A stretch of DNA of 64,000 bases, taken from NCBI GenBank assembly GCA_965223085.1, contig OZ244981.1, forward strand, positions 2,914,001 to 2,978,000, given 5' to 3'. The translations under genes were made by a program, and so were the position numbers. Position 1 is the first letter of the stretch; each line of letters opens with the position of its first letter. The stretch is from CBDCVO01 sp965223085. Its GTDB lineage: Bacteria; Pseudomonadota; Gammaproteobacteria; Ga0077536. Below the pieces are notes generated by a model. That model had not been told where the DNA came from. It did not search any database and saw nothing but the letters and a program-made list of their open reading frames with translations. Shown here in pieces: positions 44,668 to 54,053 of this stretch.

Positions 44668-46773
44668 ATGCCGATTGCCGGCGAAGAACTGAACGACAAA
44701 GATACCTACGACCTTCGAATGCGTGACCTTTTGAAAAACATCCGTGACATGACCGAAGCACAAGCACAAACCTTTGTTGATCGTTATGATGTCGTCGCCT
44801 ATCAACCCAACACCATGAGCGGATTCTCGGCGGTGTCACTCAAAGACACTAATACCGACGAGCATCGGCTTGCGATCCGTGGGACGGAGCTTCGTATCCC
44901 TGACATCCTTGAGGATTTTCGGATTTTATTTGCCAGCGGCGGACAGTAAGACGATCTTCAGACGTTCGTTAAAGACGCCATGGTGGATACGGAGATCGCC
45001 TCGCTAGGCCCCATCACGATCGCAGGCCACTCATTGGGCGGGCATCTGGCGACGGCGTTAACCCTCGCATCAGAGCAAGCGGCACCGGACGCGAGCATCC
45101 GGGGTCTTGACGTGGCGCAGACCTACACCTACAACGGCTTAGGCTTAGGGTTTGCACTGTTCGGATTGGAGAGCGTTGGCGCGGCCTTCCTCCAGGCCCT
45201 AGAACTCATCATTCTCGGTCTTAATTTCGATCAAAACCATCCGGGCATTTCGAATTTCTACGCGACCGCCGGTCTTGATATTGTGCCTAACGTCGGGCGA
45301 CAGTTCGGTCCGTCAATTCCACTATTTAGCGAAGATCAAGAAGACATTACCGGGATCAGCGATCACTACATGGAATTTGTAACGGATGCGGTGTCGGTCT
45401 ATCGGATCATCGATCGACTTTCTCCTATCACGGTTGATAATGCGGCGGAAGGCAACATGATGCGAGTCCATCACATGCTCGCCGCGGCATCACCAATGCC
45501 GACGGAGAGTTTTTCGTCGTTTTTGACATCGTTAGGCAAGCTATTGCAGATAGACCCGAGCTTTCACGATATCGAGAGGGCGGAAGAATTCTACAATGCG
45601 CTCGGCAGTCCTTTGGCTAACTTAGATGATGGCCAGTTGTATCGCATTTCACCGTCGGTGGATCCGATAATGCCGGCGGCGTACGAAAGGGAGCATGTCA
45701 AGTTCGGCACCGATGGTGATGATCGAGGGGCTACTGCACTTGAAGGCGGTAAACGTGCGGACTATCTATTTGGGCGCGGCGGCGATGACACACTGATTGG
45801 TAACGATGGTGAAGATTGGCCGGAAGGTAACGATGGAGCCGATCGCTTGGAAGGTGGCGATAACGTCGACGTTCTGTATGGGGGTGATGGTGTTGACACG
45901 CTCATTGGTGGGCATGGAATCGATCGACTTCACGCCGGTGAGGGCGACGACGTCCTCTGCGGCGTTAGTGAAAGTGGGGAGGACGACAATGCGGCCGATG
46001 AGCTTTATGGCGGTGTTGGTTTCGATACCTATCATGTCGGGTTTGGCGATGTCGTGATTGATATCGGCGGCGCCGGCGTCATCCAAGAGAGTGGCGTCGC
46101 GGCTCCCGTTTCAGGTCTCGTCGAGACCTATGCGAGGAGTGGCCTATTCACGAATCAAGATCCGATGCATCCTATTTCTTTCCGGTTGCTGTCGGATGGT
46201 TCGACGCTGCAAGCGATTGGTAGTTATTTCGAGATCCGCGACTTTTCGGATGGTGATTTTAGGATTTCATTAAGCGGCGGCCCGCTGGCGCCTGTTATCG
46301 ACCATACGATCGTGGGGACTGGCGATCCCGATCGTTTGTCGCCTAATGGGATGACCGGTAACTTGGAATTTCAAGGTCTCGATGGGACGGATTTCATTGG
46401 CGGTTGCGATGGTGATGACGTCGCTAACACGGGGCCTGGTAACGACACGATCAATGGGGGTCTCGGCAAAACGACATCTTGCACGGCCAAGCGGGCAATG
46501 ATGATGCGTTTGGCGGTGCCGGTGACGAATACGAATGATGCGCCAATTGTAGCGAATGCGATGCCCGATCGAAATGCGCGGAGGGGGCTGACGTTCCACT
46601 ATCAAATTCCAGAAGAGCGGATTCAAGATCTTTCGGCGGGTGCGGTATTACTTGAATCTCAAGTGCAGCAATTGGTGCAGGTGATGGCTGCGTATGCGGC
46701 ACCGACGGGATCTGAATCGAGTCTACCGCCTGACGTTGCCGATGCCGTTGAACCTGTCATTGCGCAGGTGTGG
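44668..46773 (+). pseudogene. Broken RTX (type I secreted) lipase
   Basis: The upstream part contains VSLKDTNTDEHRLAIRGTE, an alpha/beta-hydrolase opening. A TAA at 44947 interrupts the frame, which then continues unchanged (DDLQTFVKDAMVDTEIASL) into the nucleophile elbow TIAGHSLGGHLATAL (Ser near 45031). A calcium-binding RTX block follows (about 45770-46015; GRGGDDTLIG, YGGDGVDTLIG, HAGEGDDVLCG). After AAAA at 46468 the RTX sequence goes on only in another frame (NDILHGQAGNDDAFGG). An Ig-like piece (NTNDAPIVANAMPD) and a C-terminal segment seen in large RTX/cadherin proteins (QLVQVMAAYAAP) return to the first frame. No secretion ABC transporter is nearby. The start is uncertain; the frame is open to about 44610. 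Confidence 0.75.
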
Positions 46774-47330
46774 TCGGCGTCAATCGCGACAACGGCACGG
46801 GTGGCCTTGGTGGATATTGGTAATGGTTTAGTCTACGACGACGTACTTGATATTACTTGGACCCAGCCGGAGCTTGAGCCGAAAACTTGGGCGCAGGCGC
46901 ATACCTGGGTGGCAAGTCTCACTTTAGGCGGTGTAAGCGGTTGGCGGCTACCGTATATCAGTGTTAGGGCGGGTGGGGGTCCCGTTGCTTCTTCAGTGAT
47001 CAACGATTGCCGCATTTTTGAGAAGATCTGCCGGGATAACGAACTCGCTTATATGTTCAATCGTTACCTTAAGGGAGCTGGGAGACAGTTTTCACCGGCA
47101 AGAATAATAAAGCGTTGTTTCCATCACTACGGTCCGATTGGTATTGGTCCGGTACGGTGTCCAGTAGATTTTTCGCTGGGAGCTACGACTTTCATATCGG
47201 CGAGGCGTTCGACCACCTCCGTCTCAACCTTCGTTACGAATGGCTGGTTCACGCTGGCGATATCCGATGTCACCGTAACAACCCACCTGTTCACTGCGCT
47301 CGCAGGGCACCGACGCCGCAAGCGCATTGA
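46774..47330 (+). pseudogene. DUF1566-type protein remnant fused to the lipase frame
   Basis: ALVDIGNGLVYDDVLDITW, then WAQAHTWVASLTLGGVSGWR and later YWSGTVSSRF...YEWLVHAGDI follow the order of secreted DUF1566 (Lcl-type) proteins. The preceding SASIATTARV looks like the end of a signal peptide, so a deletion probably joined this gene in frame to the lipase. A missing T in TTTT at 47089-47092 moves the last third (FTGKNNKALFPSLRSDWYWSG) to a second frame that ends at 47330; the unshifted frame runs on to 47340 as unrelated residues. Part of the middle of the domain is also missing. Confidence 0.65.
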
Positions 47331-47437
47331 GGATGCCTAAGGTAACGCAATGCGAGGCGTCGTTTATCGAACCGGCATCCGCGGTCCTCATGCAATGTCC
47401 GAGCTCGCAGTCTGTCGGACGCAAGCGCAAGCTACGG

Positions 47438-47971
47438 CTAGCGTTTGCTACGTAATAAAACGTAAAGTGCGCCGGTGCCGCCATCGACGCGCCGAGCCGA
47501 TGTGTAAGCGAGCACGTCGTCGCGGCGCGCGAGCCAAAAAGCAACCCGGGGCTTTAGCACGGGTAGCTTGCCACTGGAACCTAAACCCTTACCGTGGACC
47601 ACGCGCACGCAACGTAAGCCGCGCCTACGGCAGCCGCGCAAAAAGTCATCGAGGTGTGTTTTCGCTTGTTTAGCATTTAGGCCGTGAAGGTCAACTTCGT
47701 CTTGAATCGCAAACTGGCCGCGGCGCAGTTTGCGCACGACACCATGTTGTAAGCCAGGACGTTGATAGTGCAGCTCGTCGCCATATTCGAGTTCACCGGA
47801 TGCCGGTTCGGCGGCGGCGATTTCGGCTCGCAACGCGCGCTCGTCTAAGTAACGTTGACGTGGGATCGGTTTTGGAGCCGCCGGCCGTAGATCGACACGA
47901 TCATCGGTGATCCGGCGGACGTTTTTGAACGCTTCTCGAAATGTCTCCCGATCTTTTTTGTCGTCGACCAT
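47438..47971 (-). CDS. Smr/MutS2-type domain protein
   Basis: 177 aa. The C-terminal Smr domain (about residues 90-172) shows the three typical motifs: DEVDLHGLNAKQAKTHL, VVHGKGLGSSGKLPVLKPRV and GGTGALYVLLR. Stand-alone Smr proteins are nucleases acting on nucleic acid structure or mRNA; SmrB in E. coli cleaves mRNA between collided ribosomes. The N-terminal third is charged and likely disordered, with a helix that could contact the ribosome. It is the last gene of the minus-strand run and converges with the accessory region. Confidence 0.9.
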   Translation of the reverse strand: MVDDKKDRETFREAFKNVRRITDDRVDLRPAAPKPIPRQRYLDERALRAEIAAAEPASGELEYGDELHYQRPGLQHGVVRKLRRGQFAIQDEVDLHGLNAKQAKTHLDDFLRGCRRRGLRCVRVVHGKGLGSSGKLPVLKPRVAFWLARRDDVLAYTSARRVDGGTGALYVLLRSKR

Positions 47972-48001
47972 GGCAAAAATCCGTCTGCAGCACCGCCATA
48001 C

Positions 48002-48547
48002 CTAAGCGGCTAACTGCGTCGCAGTCGATATGACGTCGGCATAGAGCGGCGCGAGTGCGGCCATGAAAGCGCCGTGCACCTGGTCGGCTGCGAGTTCGCG
48101 CTGATTAAACTGTAACGCGCGCGTGGCGCTAGCGTCTTCGACAACCGTGCATTGAAAGCCTAAATCAAATGCGGCGCGGGTGGACGCATCGATGCACATG
48201 TGACTCATTGCACCGACGATTACTAAGCCGGTTACCGCATTACCACGCAGCGTGGATTCCAGATCCGTGTCGCGGAAGGCGTTCGGAAAATTCTTTTGGA
48301 TCACGGTCTCACCAGCGCGCGGCGTGACCCGTTCATTATGTTCGGCGCCCGGCGTTTCCGGCACAAAAAACGTCGCCCCAGGGCGCACCGAGAGATGCTG
48401 AATGTGGATAACCGGTCCGTGGCCGTCGCGAAATTGATCCAACACCTCGCGCGCATTGTCAGCGGCGGCCTCCATGTTGACGAGTTCCATGGCGCCACCG
48501 TGAAAGTAGTCGTTTTGAATATCTATAAGTACTAGCGCTACGCTCAT
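48002..48547 (-). CDS. Isochorismatase-family cysteine hydrolase
   Basis: 181 aa with the catalytic triad of the family: Asp in LVLIDIQNDYF (about residue 9), Lys in VIQKNFPNAF (about 84) and Cys in VGAMSHMCIDASTRAA (about 118), with the cis-peptide region before it. Members hydrolyse amides or vinyl ethers (nicotinamide, ureidoacrylate, isochorismate); substrate cannot be fixed here. It lies 198 bp downstream of purL and 30 bp upstream of the smr gene on the same strand. Confidence 0.9.
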   Translation of the reverse strand: MSVALVLIDIQNDYFHGGAMELVNMEAAADNAREVLDQFRDGHGPVIHIQHLSVRPGATFFVPETPGAEHNERVTPRAGETVIQKNFPNAFRDTDLESTLRGNAVTGLVIVGAMSHMCIDASTRAAFDLGFQCTVVEDASATRALQFNQRELAADQVHGAFMAALAPLYADVISTATQLAA

Positions 48548-48745
48548 TGTTTTCTCCCCGTAGGATTATCTACACGATTTCACGGTAGCCAAAATTCCGC
48601 TAGGCACCTGTTGAAAAACTACTGCGGAGCTTGTCTGTAGCGTCCCGTGCTCGTTCGCACCTGACCTATCTATCTCTAGATCTGTCGCGTTACCAACTGC
48701 GCCACCCGTGCCCCACGATCTTCGACCGCACTAGCGCGTTTTCGT

Positions 48746-51700
48746 TCACGCGAGAAATCGTCGGGCATTGTGAAACATCGCCATCCAGGGGCCTTCCGGA
48801 CCGCTCCACGACGGGTCGATCCAGGAAAACTGCCGTTTTAGGAAAACGCGTTCTGGATGCGGCATCATAATCGTCACGCGGCCATCCGTCGTCGTCAGGC
48901 CAGTGATGCCGTCCGGCGAGCCGTTGGGGTTCGCGGGATAGCGCTCGGTGGCGGTGCCGTTGTCGTCGACATAGCGCAAGCACACGAGTTGTTGAGAGTG
49001 CGCGAATTCTGCGCGTCCTTCGCCGTGGGCGACGACGATCGGTGCGTGCATGTCGGCAAGATCGGTGAGCAGTATCGACGGCGAGGCAACGACACGTGCC
49101 ATTACTAAGCGCGCTTCGAATTGTTCCGAGCGATTGGCGAGAAAACGTGGCCAATGGTCGGCTCCCGGGATCAAGTCTGCCAGTTGCGATAGCATTTGGC
49201 ACCCATTGCAGACCCCCAACGTGAATGTGTCTGGGCGCGCAAAGAAGCTTGCAAACATTGTCGCGGTGGGCGGATGCAGCAAAATAGATTTTGCCCAACC
49301 GCTGCCAGCGCCGAGCACATCGCCGTAAGAAAATCCTCCGCAAGCTGCCAGACCGGCAAAGTTCGCCAAGTCAACTGTTGCGGCAATTAGTTGCGACATG
49401 TGCACATCCACGGCCGCAAATCCCGCGCGGTCGAACGCCGCAGCCATTTCACGGTGTCCATTGACGCCTTGCTCGCGCAAAATCGCAATACGCGGACGGC
49501 AGCCCGTATTGACGCAGGGGGCGCCCTTGACCATCGCAGGCGCTTGGAGATAGAGGCCTCGAGCGCTGAGGTTCAGCATCGCTGCATGCTCTTCGTCGGC
49601 GCAGGCCGGGTTGTCGCGATATCGTTTCATCGCATGCGAGCAATGTGTCCAGGCTTGCAGCGCGGCGCGATAATCGAGATCTAATACGACGGCACCCTGA
49701 TGTCGAATGCTAATGGTGTGCGTCACCGTTGGGTGTCCGACGACATGCACGTGGGGGTTTAGCGTGGACATTTTCTCGAACTGATCACGAACCGCGGCGA
49801 GATCAGAGGCTTCGATTTGCATGATCACGCCCAGTTCTTCGTTAAACAAACTCGTTCTCGGATCGCGCCCGAGCGCATCTAAGTTAATCTCGACGCCGAC
49901 TCGCCCGGCAAAGGCCATTTCGCAAATGCAAGCGAGCAAACCACCGTCAGAACGATCGTGATAGGCAAGAATATAGCCGGCGTCGTTTAACAACTGCAGG
50001 CAGCCAAAAAACTCGCGCAGTTCGGCGCTGTGATCGCAGTCAGGCACGCTAGAGTCGAACGCGGCCTGCGTTTGCGCATAGATTGAACCGCCGAGGCGTT
50101 GTTGTCCGCTCGCGAGATCGACGAATAGTAGTACTGTAGCGTTCTCTCTCGCGTCGATTTGGGGGCTCAAAGCTTGCGCCGTGTCGGCCACCGGTGCGAA
50201 GGCAGAGACGATCAGCGATAGCGGTGCAGTGACCTCGTGCCTGGCCCCTGCGGGGTCCTCCCAACGGGTGCTCATGGACATGGAATCTTTGCCCACTGGA
50301 ATACAGATACCGAGCGCTTGGCACAGTTCTGAGACCGCGCTGACGGCCTCATAGAGGCGCGCGCCTTCACCGGGGTGATCTGCGGCGACCATCCAGTTTG
50401 CCGACAAGCTGACATCGGCAATATTCAAAACCCTGGCGGCGGCAATGTTAGTGAGTGCTTCGCCCACGGCTAAACGGGCTGCGGCTGCGGCGTTGGCGAG
50501 CGCCAGCGGGGTGCGTTCGCCGATCGCCATGGCCACACCGGTACGGCCGTAATAGTCACTGGCTGCAATCGCGCAATCGGCCACGGGCACTTGCCAGGGT
50601 CCGACCATTTGGTCGCGAACCGATAAGCCGCCGACGTTGCGATCGGCGATCGTTATCAAAAAACCTTTATCGCCGACGCTTGGATGCCGCAGCACAGACA
50701 AGGCGGCTTCCTCGAGATCGTGCGGCCGTGAGATCGATGGTGGTAGGCTTAGTGGTATCGCGTTCGCGGTCCGCTGCAGGCGCGGCGTCGCACCGAATAG
50801 CACGTCCATGGGCAGGTCGATGACGGACTCATCGGTGCGGGGATCATGCACGCGCAAGTGGCGCTTTGCTCTCGCTCGGCCGACGACGGCCACTGGACAG
50901 CGTTCTTTTTCGCACACTGCGAGGAGGCGGGTTTGATCGCTAGCGGCGATGCCAAGGACATAGCGTTCTTGCGCTTCATTGCACCATATTTCCAAAGGCG
51001 ACATGGCCGGATCGGCCGACGGTATCGCGCGCAGATCGATGTCGCCGCCACGTTCGCTATCAGCGAGCAATTCGGGGATCGCGTTTGAGAGGCCACCGGC
51101 ACCAACATCGTGAATGGACAGAATCGGGTTGGTGTCACCCAAGGCGATGCATTGATCGATGACTTGTTGGCAACGCCGCTGCATTTCCGGGTTACCCCGT
51201 TGTACAGATGCAAAATCCAATTCGATATCACTCGCCCCTGCGCTCAGCGACGAGGCAGCACCGCCGCCGAGTCCGAGCAGCATTGCCGGGCCCCCGAGCA
51301 CGACGATTACCGCGTCGTCCGGCAAACGCTGTTTGTGGACGTGCGCGGGGCGTACGTTACCGATCCCGCCCGCCAGCATGATCGGCTTGTCATAGCCGCG
51401 CCACGCGTCTCCGGCGTGGCCGGAGACGCACATTTCGAAACTACGGAAATAGCCGGCGAGCGCGGGACGGCCGAATTCGTTATTGAAAGCTGCCGCGCCG
51501 ATCGGTGCAGCCTGCATGATCTCAAAGGCGCTCGCGAGCCGCGGATTCAGTGCCCGGGTTTGTTCCCATGGTTCTGGGTGATCCGGAATTCGCAAGTGGG
51601 AAACGCTGAAACCGGTAAGTCCCGCTAACGGTGTGCCGCCGGTACCCGTCGCACCTTCGTCGCGAATTTCGCCACCCGCGCCGGTCGCCGCGCCGGGGAA

Positions 51701-52609
51701 GGGCGAAATCGCCGTAGGGTGGTTATGCGTTTCGACTTTAGCGAGTAGATGAATTTCTTCGCGCTGATTACCATAAGTCTGATCTGTGGCCGCGACCATA
51801 AAACGATCCCCGACATAGCCACGCACTACCGCAGCGTTGTCCGAATATGCCGATAGCACGGCGCCGGGATTTGTTGCATGCGTTTCACGGATCATGGCAA
51901 ATAGGCTTGAGGCCTTCTGATCTCCGTTCACCGTCCACTGCGCATTGAAAATTTTGTGGCGACAATGCTCCGAATTAGCCTGCGCAAACATCATCAATTC
52001 AATATCCGTCGGGTCACGCTCGAGCTCGGCGTAGCGGTCACTGAGATAACTTATTTCGGCAGCGTTGAGCGCCAACCCCAACACCTCGTTCGCTGCCACC
52101 AATGCTTGCATGCCTTGATCGCTGAGCGCGATTGTTTGCAGTTGGCGCGGTGCTTGCTCGTTCGCCAAGCGCTCGAGTTCCGCTTCGCTACGCCACACGG
52201 ATTGAGTCATGCGATCGTGAATGTGGGGCGACAATAATCGCGCTGCATTTTCATCAACCCCCGCAAACGTCCACTTCGTCCCGTGTTCGATGCGGATGAC
52301 GTCGGCGAGGCCGCTATTGTGCGCGATCTCGGTTGCTTTTGTGGACCATGGCGACAAAGTGCCCCGACGCGGTGTTACAAATAACTGCAAAGCATCGTCG
52401 TCGGGTATTGACGGCGCGAGCGCCAGCACCTGTTCTAGCCGTGCCAGCGCGGGTGCTTGCAAAGCGGTTTGAGCCCAGACCAAGTACAGCGTGTGTGCTG
52501 CGATCGCTTCTAGCGTCGGTACCGTTGCCCGGATCTCGCGGTGCAAACGTTCGAGACGAAACTGAGACAACGCGGGCGAGCCGTAATAAATCGCAAAGTG
52601 TCCCAGCAT
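48746..52609 (-). CDS. purL: Phosphoribosylformylglycinamidine synthase
   Basis: Large single-chain FGAM synthase (1287 aa) of purine synthesis: N-terminal PurS-like domain, linker, two AIRS-like halves (AQANSEHCRHKIFNAQW, KVETHNHPTAISPFPGAATGAGGE, LGGPAMLLGLGGGAASS, PVGKDSMSMSTRW) and a C-terminal glutaminase with Cys in FTLGVCNGCQMLSQL and the His-Glu pair in MMPHPERVF. This is the proteobacterial long form, not the PurS/Q/L three-subunit type. It is downstream of purB and the two unknown genes on the same strand, so the four may form one transcript. Confidence 0.99.
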   Translation of the reverse strand: MLGHFAIYYGSPALSQFRLERLHREIRATVPTLEAIAAHTLYLVWAQTALQAPALARLEQVLALAPSIPDDDALQLFVTPRRGTLSPWSTKATEIAHNSGLADVIRIEHGTKWTFAGVDENAARLLSPHIHDRMTQSVWRSEAELERLANEQAPRQLQTIALSDQGMQALVAANEVLGLALNAAEISYLSDRYAELERDPTDIELMMFAQANSEHCRHKIFNAQWTVNGDQKASSLFAMIRETHATNPGAVLSAYSDNAAVVRGYVGDRFMVAATDQTYGNQREEIHLLAKVETHNHPTAISPFPGAATGAGGEIRDEGATGTGGTPLAGLTGFSVSHLRIPDHPEPWEQTRALNPRLASAFEIMQAAPIGAAAFNNEFGRPALAGYFRSFEMCVSGHAGDAWRGYDKPIMLAGGIGNVRPAHVHKQRLPDDAVIVVLGGPAMLLGLGGGAASSLSAGASDIELDFASVQRGNPEMQRRCQQVIDQCIALGDTNPILSIHDVGAGGLSNAIPELLADSERGGDIDLRAIPSADPAMSPLEIWCNEAQERYVLGIAASDQTRLLAVCEKERCPVAVVGRARAKRHLRVHDPRTDESVIDLPMDVLFGATPRLQRTANAIPLSLPPSISRPHDLEEAALSVLRHPSVGDKGFLITIADRNVGGLSVRDQMVGPWQVPVADCAIAASDYYGRTGVAMAIGERTPLALANAAAAARLAVGEALTNIAAARVLNIADVSLSANWMVAADHPGEGARLYEAVSAVSELCQALGICIPVGKDSMSMSTRWEDPAGARHEVTAPLSLIVSAFAPVADTAQALSPQIDARENATVLLFVDLASGQQRLGGSIYAQTQAAFDSSVPDCDHSAELREFFGCLQLLNDAGYILAYHDRSDGGLLACICEMAFAGRVGVEINLDALGRDPRTSLFNEELGVIMQIEASDLAAVRDQFEKMSTLNPHVHVVGHPTVTHTISIRHQGAVVLDLDYRAALQAWTHCSHAMKRYRDNPACADEEHAAMLNLSARGLYLQAPAMVKGAPCVNTGCRPRIAILREQGVNGHREMAAAFDRAGFAAVDVHMSQLIAATVDLANFAGLAACGGFSYGDVLGAGSGWAKSILLHPPTATMFASFFARPDTFTLGVCNGCQMLSQLADLIPGADHWPRFLANRSEQFEARLVMARVVASPSILLTDLADMHAPIVVAHGEGRAEFAHSQQLVCLRYVDDNGTATERYPANPNGSPDGITGLTTTDGRVTIMMPHPERVFLKRQFSWIDPSWSGPEGPWMAMFHNARRFLA

Positions 52610-52670
52610 AGATCGAATTGCAAACTACAATGGTGTGCGCGGAGCTTGATTCGTTCCGAATCTAATGTCC

Positions 52671-53531
52671 TTAGCGTACTTCCTCGACTTTCACCCACAC
52701 GTCATAACGGTTCTCACCGCGTCGGCGCGAGTGGCCCAAAATGCGACTATTTTCCTGGCCGACGGTGGCATTGGTGCCGGCGAGCGGGATCCACTCGCCG
52801 AATTTACCCGTGACTACAACATCGGAGCGTTGGCTATCGATTGCACCGCCTTGGTCCGATCGCAGGCGCTCGAGACGCGGCGCGATTTCGAGCCTAACTT
52901 GATCGCCGTGAACTCGCGGCGTGACATAAAAACCGGACGATACGTTTTCGTAGCTAATACCTTCCTCGATCGTCGTCCCGTAGGGCGTATGCGCGATCCC
53001 ACTATAAGGCAAAGGGATATCTTGACCGGTTTCGATAAACGCTGCCTGGCCGTCCATCGTCAATACAAAGTGCGAATGACGACCGTCGTCGTTTTCACGT
53101 GTGCCGAAATGTCGGTAACGAACCGACGAGCGCTCGTTGCGATACTCGATCTGTGCGCCATCGTGGCGTTGACGACCTTGACGGATCCGGCCACTAACGT
53201 CTCCAGATCCTATCTGTCCGGAGACAGACTGAGCTTCCCGCGTCGCGGTCGAGTTACGATCCTGCGTCACTGTGATTCGCAGTTGTTTCAAAGGTGTGTC
53301 GAGCGCCGCCAATACGCGTCGCAGTTCGCTGATATTGCTCGGGCTGGAACGCACGATGAGTTTGTTGTCTGCCGTCGAGACGGATCCCCCAGGAGTCACT
53401 AAGGGTTCGACTACCGGTAATACGTCGCGCGGGAGTCGATGATTCAGTTCGATAATTTCGAGCACGAAATTATTCGCCGCCACCACGCTAAGGGTCGATG
53501 CCAACAAAGCGGCGACCGCTAGGCGTGTCAT
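52671..53531 (-). CDS. Mini-secretin-like periplasmic protein (N1/NolW-type domain)
   Basis: 286 aa with a signal peptide (about residues 1-18). An N-terminal secretin N-type domain follows (FVLEIIELNHRLPRDVLPVV; NKLIVRSSPSNISELRRVLAALD), then a spacer rich in Arg, Ser and Gly. The last part resembles the end of a secretin (AAFIETGQDIPLP, VSSGFYVTPRVHGDQVRLEI, GKFGEWIPLAGT). It is much too short for a pore-forming secretin. The ATG at 53531 is chosen because it gives the signal peptide and overlaps the upstream stop codon (ATGA); the frame is open 33 codons earlier. No type II/III secretion or pilus gene lies nearby. Function unknown. Confidence 0.75.
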   Translation of the reverse strand: MTRLAVAALLASTLSVVAANNFVLEIIELNHRLPRDVLPVVEPLVTPGGSVSTADNKLIVRSSPSNISELRRVLAALDTPLKQLRITVTQDRNSTATREAQSVSGQIGSGDVSGRIRQGRQRHDGAQIEYRNERSSVRYRHFGTRENDDGRHSHFVLTMDGQAAFIETGQDIPLPYSGIAHTPYGTTIEEGISYENVSSGFYVTPRVHGDQVRLEIAPRLERLRSDQGGAIDSQRSDVVVTGKFGEWIPLAGTNATVGQENSRILGHSRRRGENRYDVWVKVEEVR

Positions 53532-54034
53532 AAATACAAACGGCGAAAGTTTGGATCGGGTTCGGCGTGTTCCCACAGTTCGTCGAACTGGTGCGAGTGA
53601 TGGCGGGTGCTGCGCCGATCGTTGAAACATGCCTTGCCCTCGTAGCGATCCGCAAATTGGCGGTAGATATATCCCGTATTATCGGCCACCAGCAAGCCTT
53701 CATTATAGTCTTTATGCATTGCTCCCGGGATGCGCATCATGACGAAACTGGACAAGCGCGTGCACAGCGTCAGCAAACGGTGTCCGCGGTGCCGCAGTGG
53801 CTCTGGATCACACACCAGCAAGCGGATCCGCGCACGCGAACTCGCAGTCGCGATGGCGGTGACAGCGGCGACGAATTCGGTCGTGTCATACACCGTTGGG
53901 TCGAGGTGGCGGCTCACGATATCGAGATGGTGACGACACTGTTCAGCCATGTGCAAGGACAGTTCGCGTAATTGTTCGCTGTCGACGACCTCAATTTCTT
54001 GGGAGCTATCTCCCAGCGTCCATGTCTGTGACAT
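53528..54034 (-). CDS. Conserved protein, DUF7931-like
   Basis: 168 aa, no signal peptide or membrane helix. The pattern RIRLLVCDPEPLRHRGHRLLTLCTR, then FADRYEGKACFNDRRSTR and a C-terminal FDELWEHAEPDPNFRRLYL, fits what I remember of the DUF7931 family, which looks like half of a phospholipase D fold without the HKD motif. The recognition is from memory and not certain. It is translationally coupled to the mini-secretin (ATGA overlap) and lies 19 bp after purB, so these two genes probably work together. Confidence 0.7.
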   Translation of the reverse strand: MSQTWTLGDSSQEIEVVDSEQLRELSLHMAEQCRHHLDIVSRHLDPTVYDTTEFVAAVTAIATASSRARIRLLVCDPEPLRHRGHRLLTLCTRLSSFVMMRIPGAMHKDYNEGLLVADNTGYIYRQFADRYEGKACFNDRRSTRHHSHQFDELWEHAEPDPNFRRLYL

Positions 54035-54053
54035 CGCAGAGCCCCCAGTAGAC

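Noticed and set aside
44947..44949. Programmed stop-codon recoding in the lipase
   Set aside because: The codon is TAA, not TGA, no recoding hairpin is apparent, and the gene carries further frame breaks downstream. Ordinary decay is simpler.
48660..48720. tRNA-like D arm (GGCGCAGTTGGTAACGC) on the minus strand after purL
   Set aside because: The anticodon stem, T arm and acceptor stem cannot be formed around it, so it is at most a remnant and possibly chance. tRNAscan-SE or cmsearch would decide.
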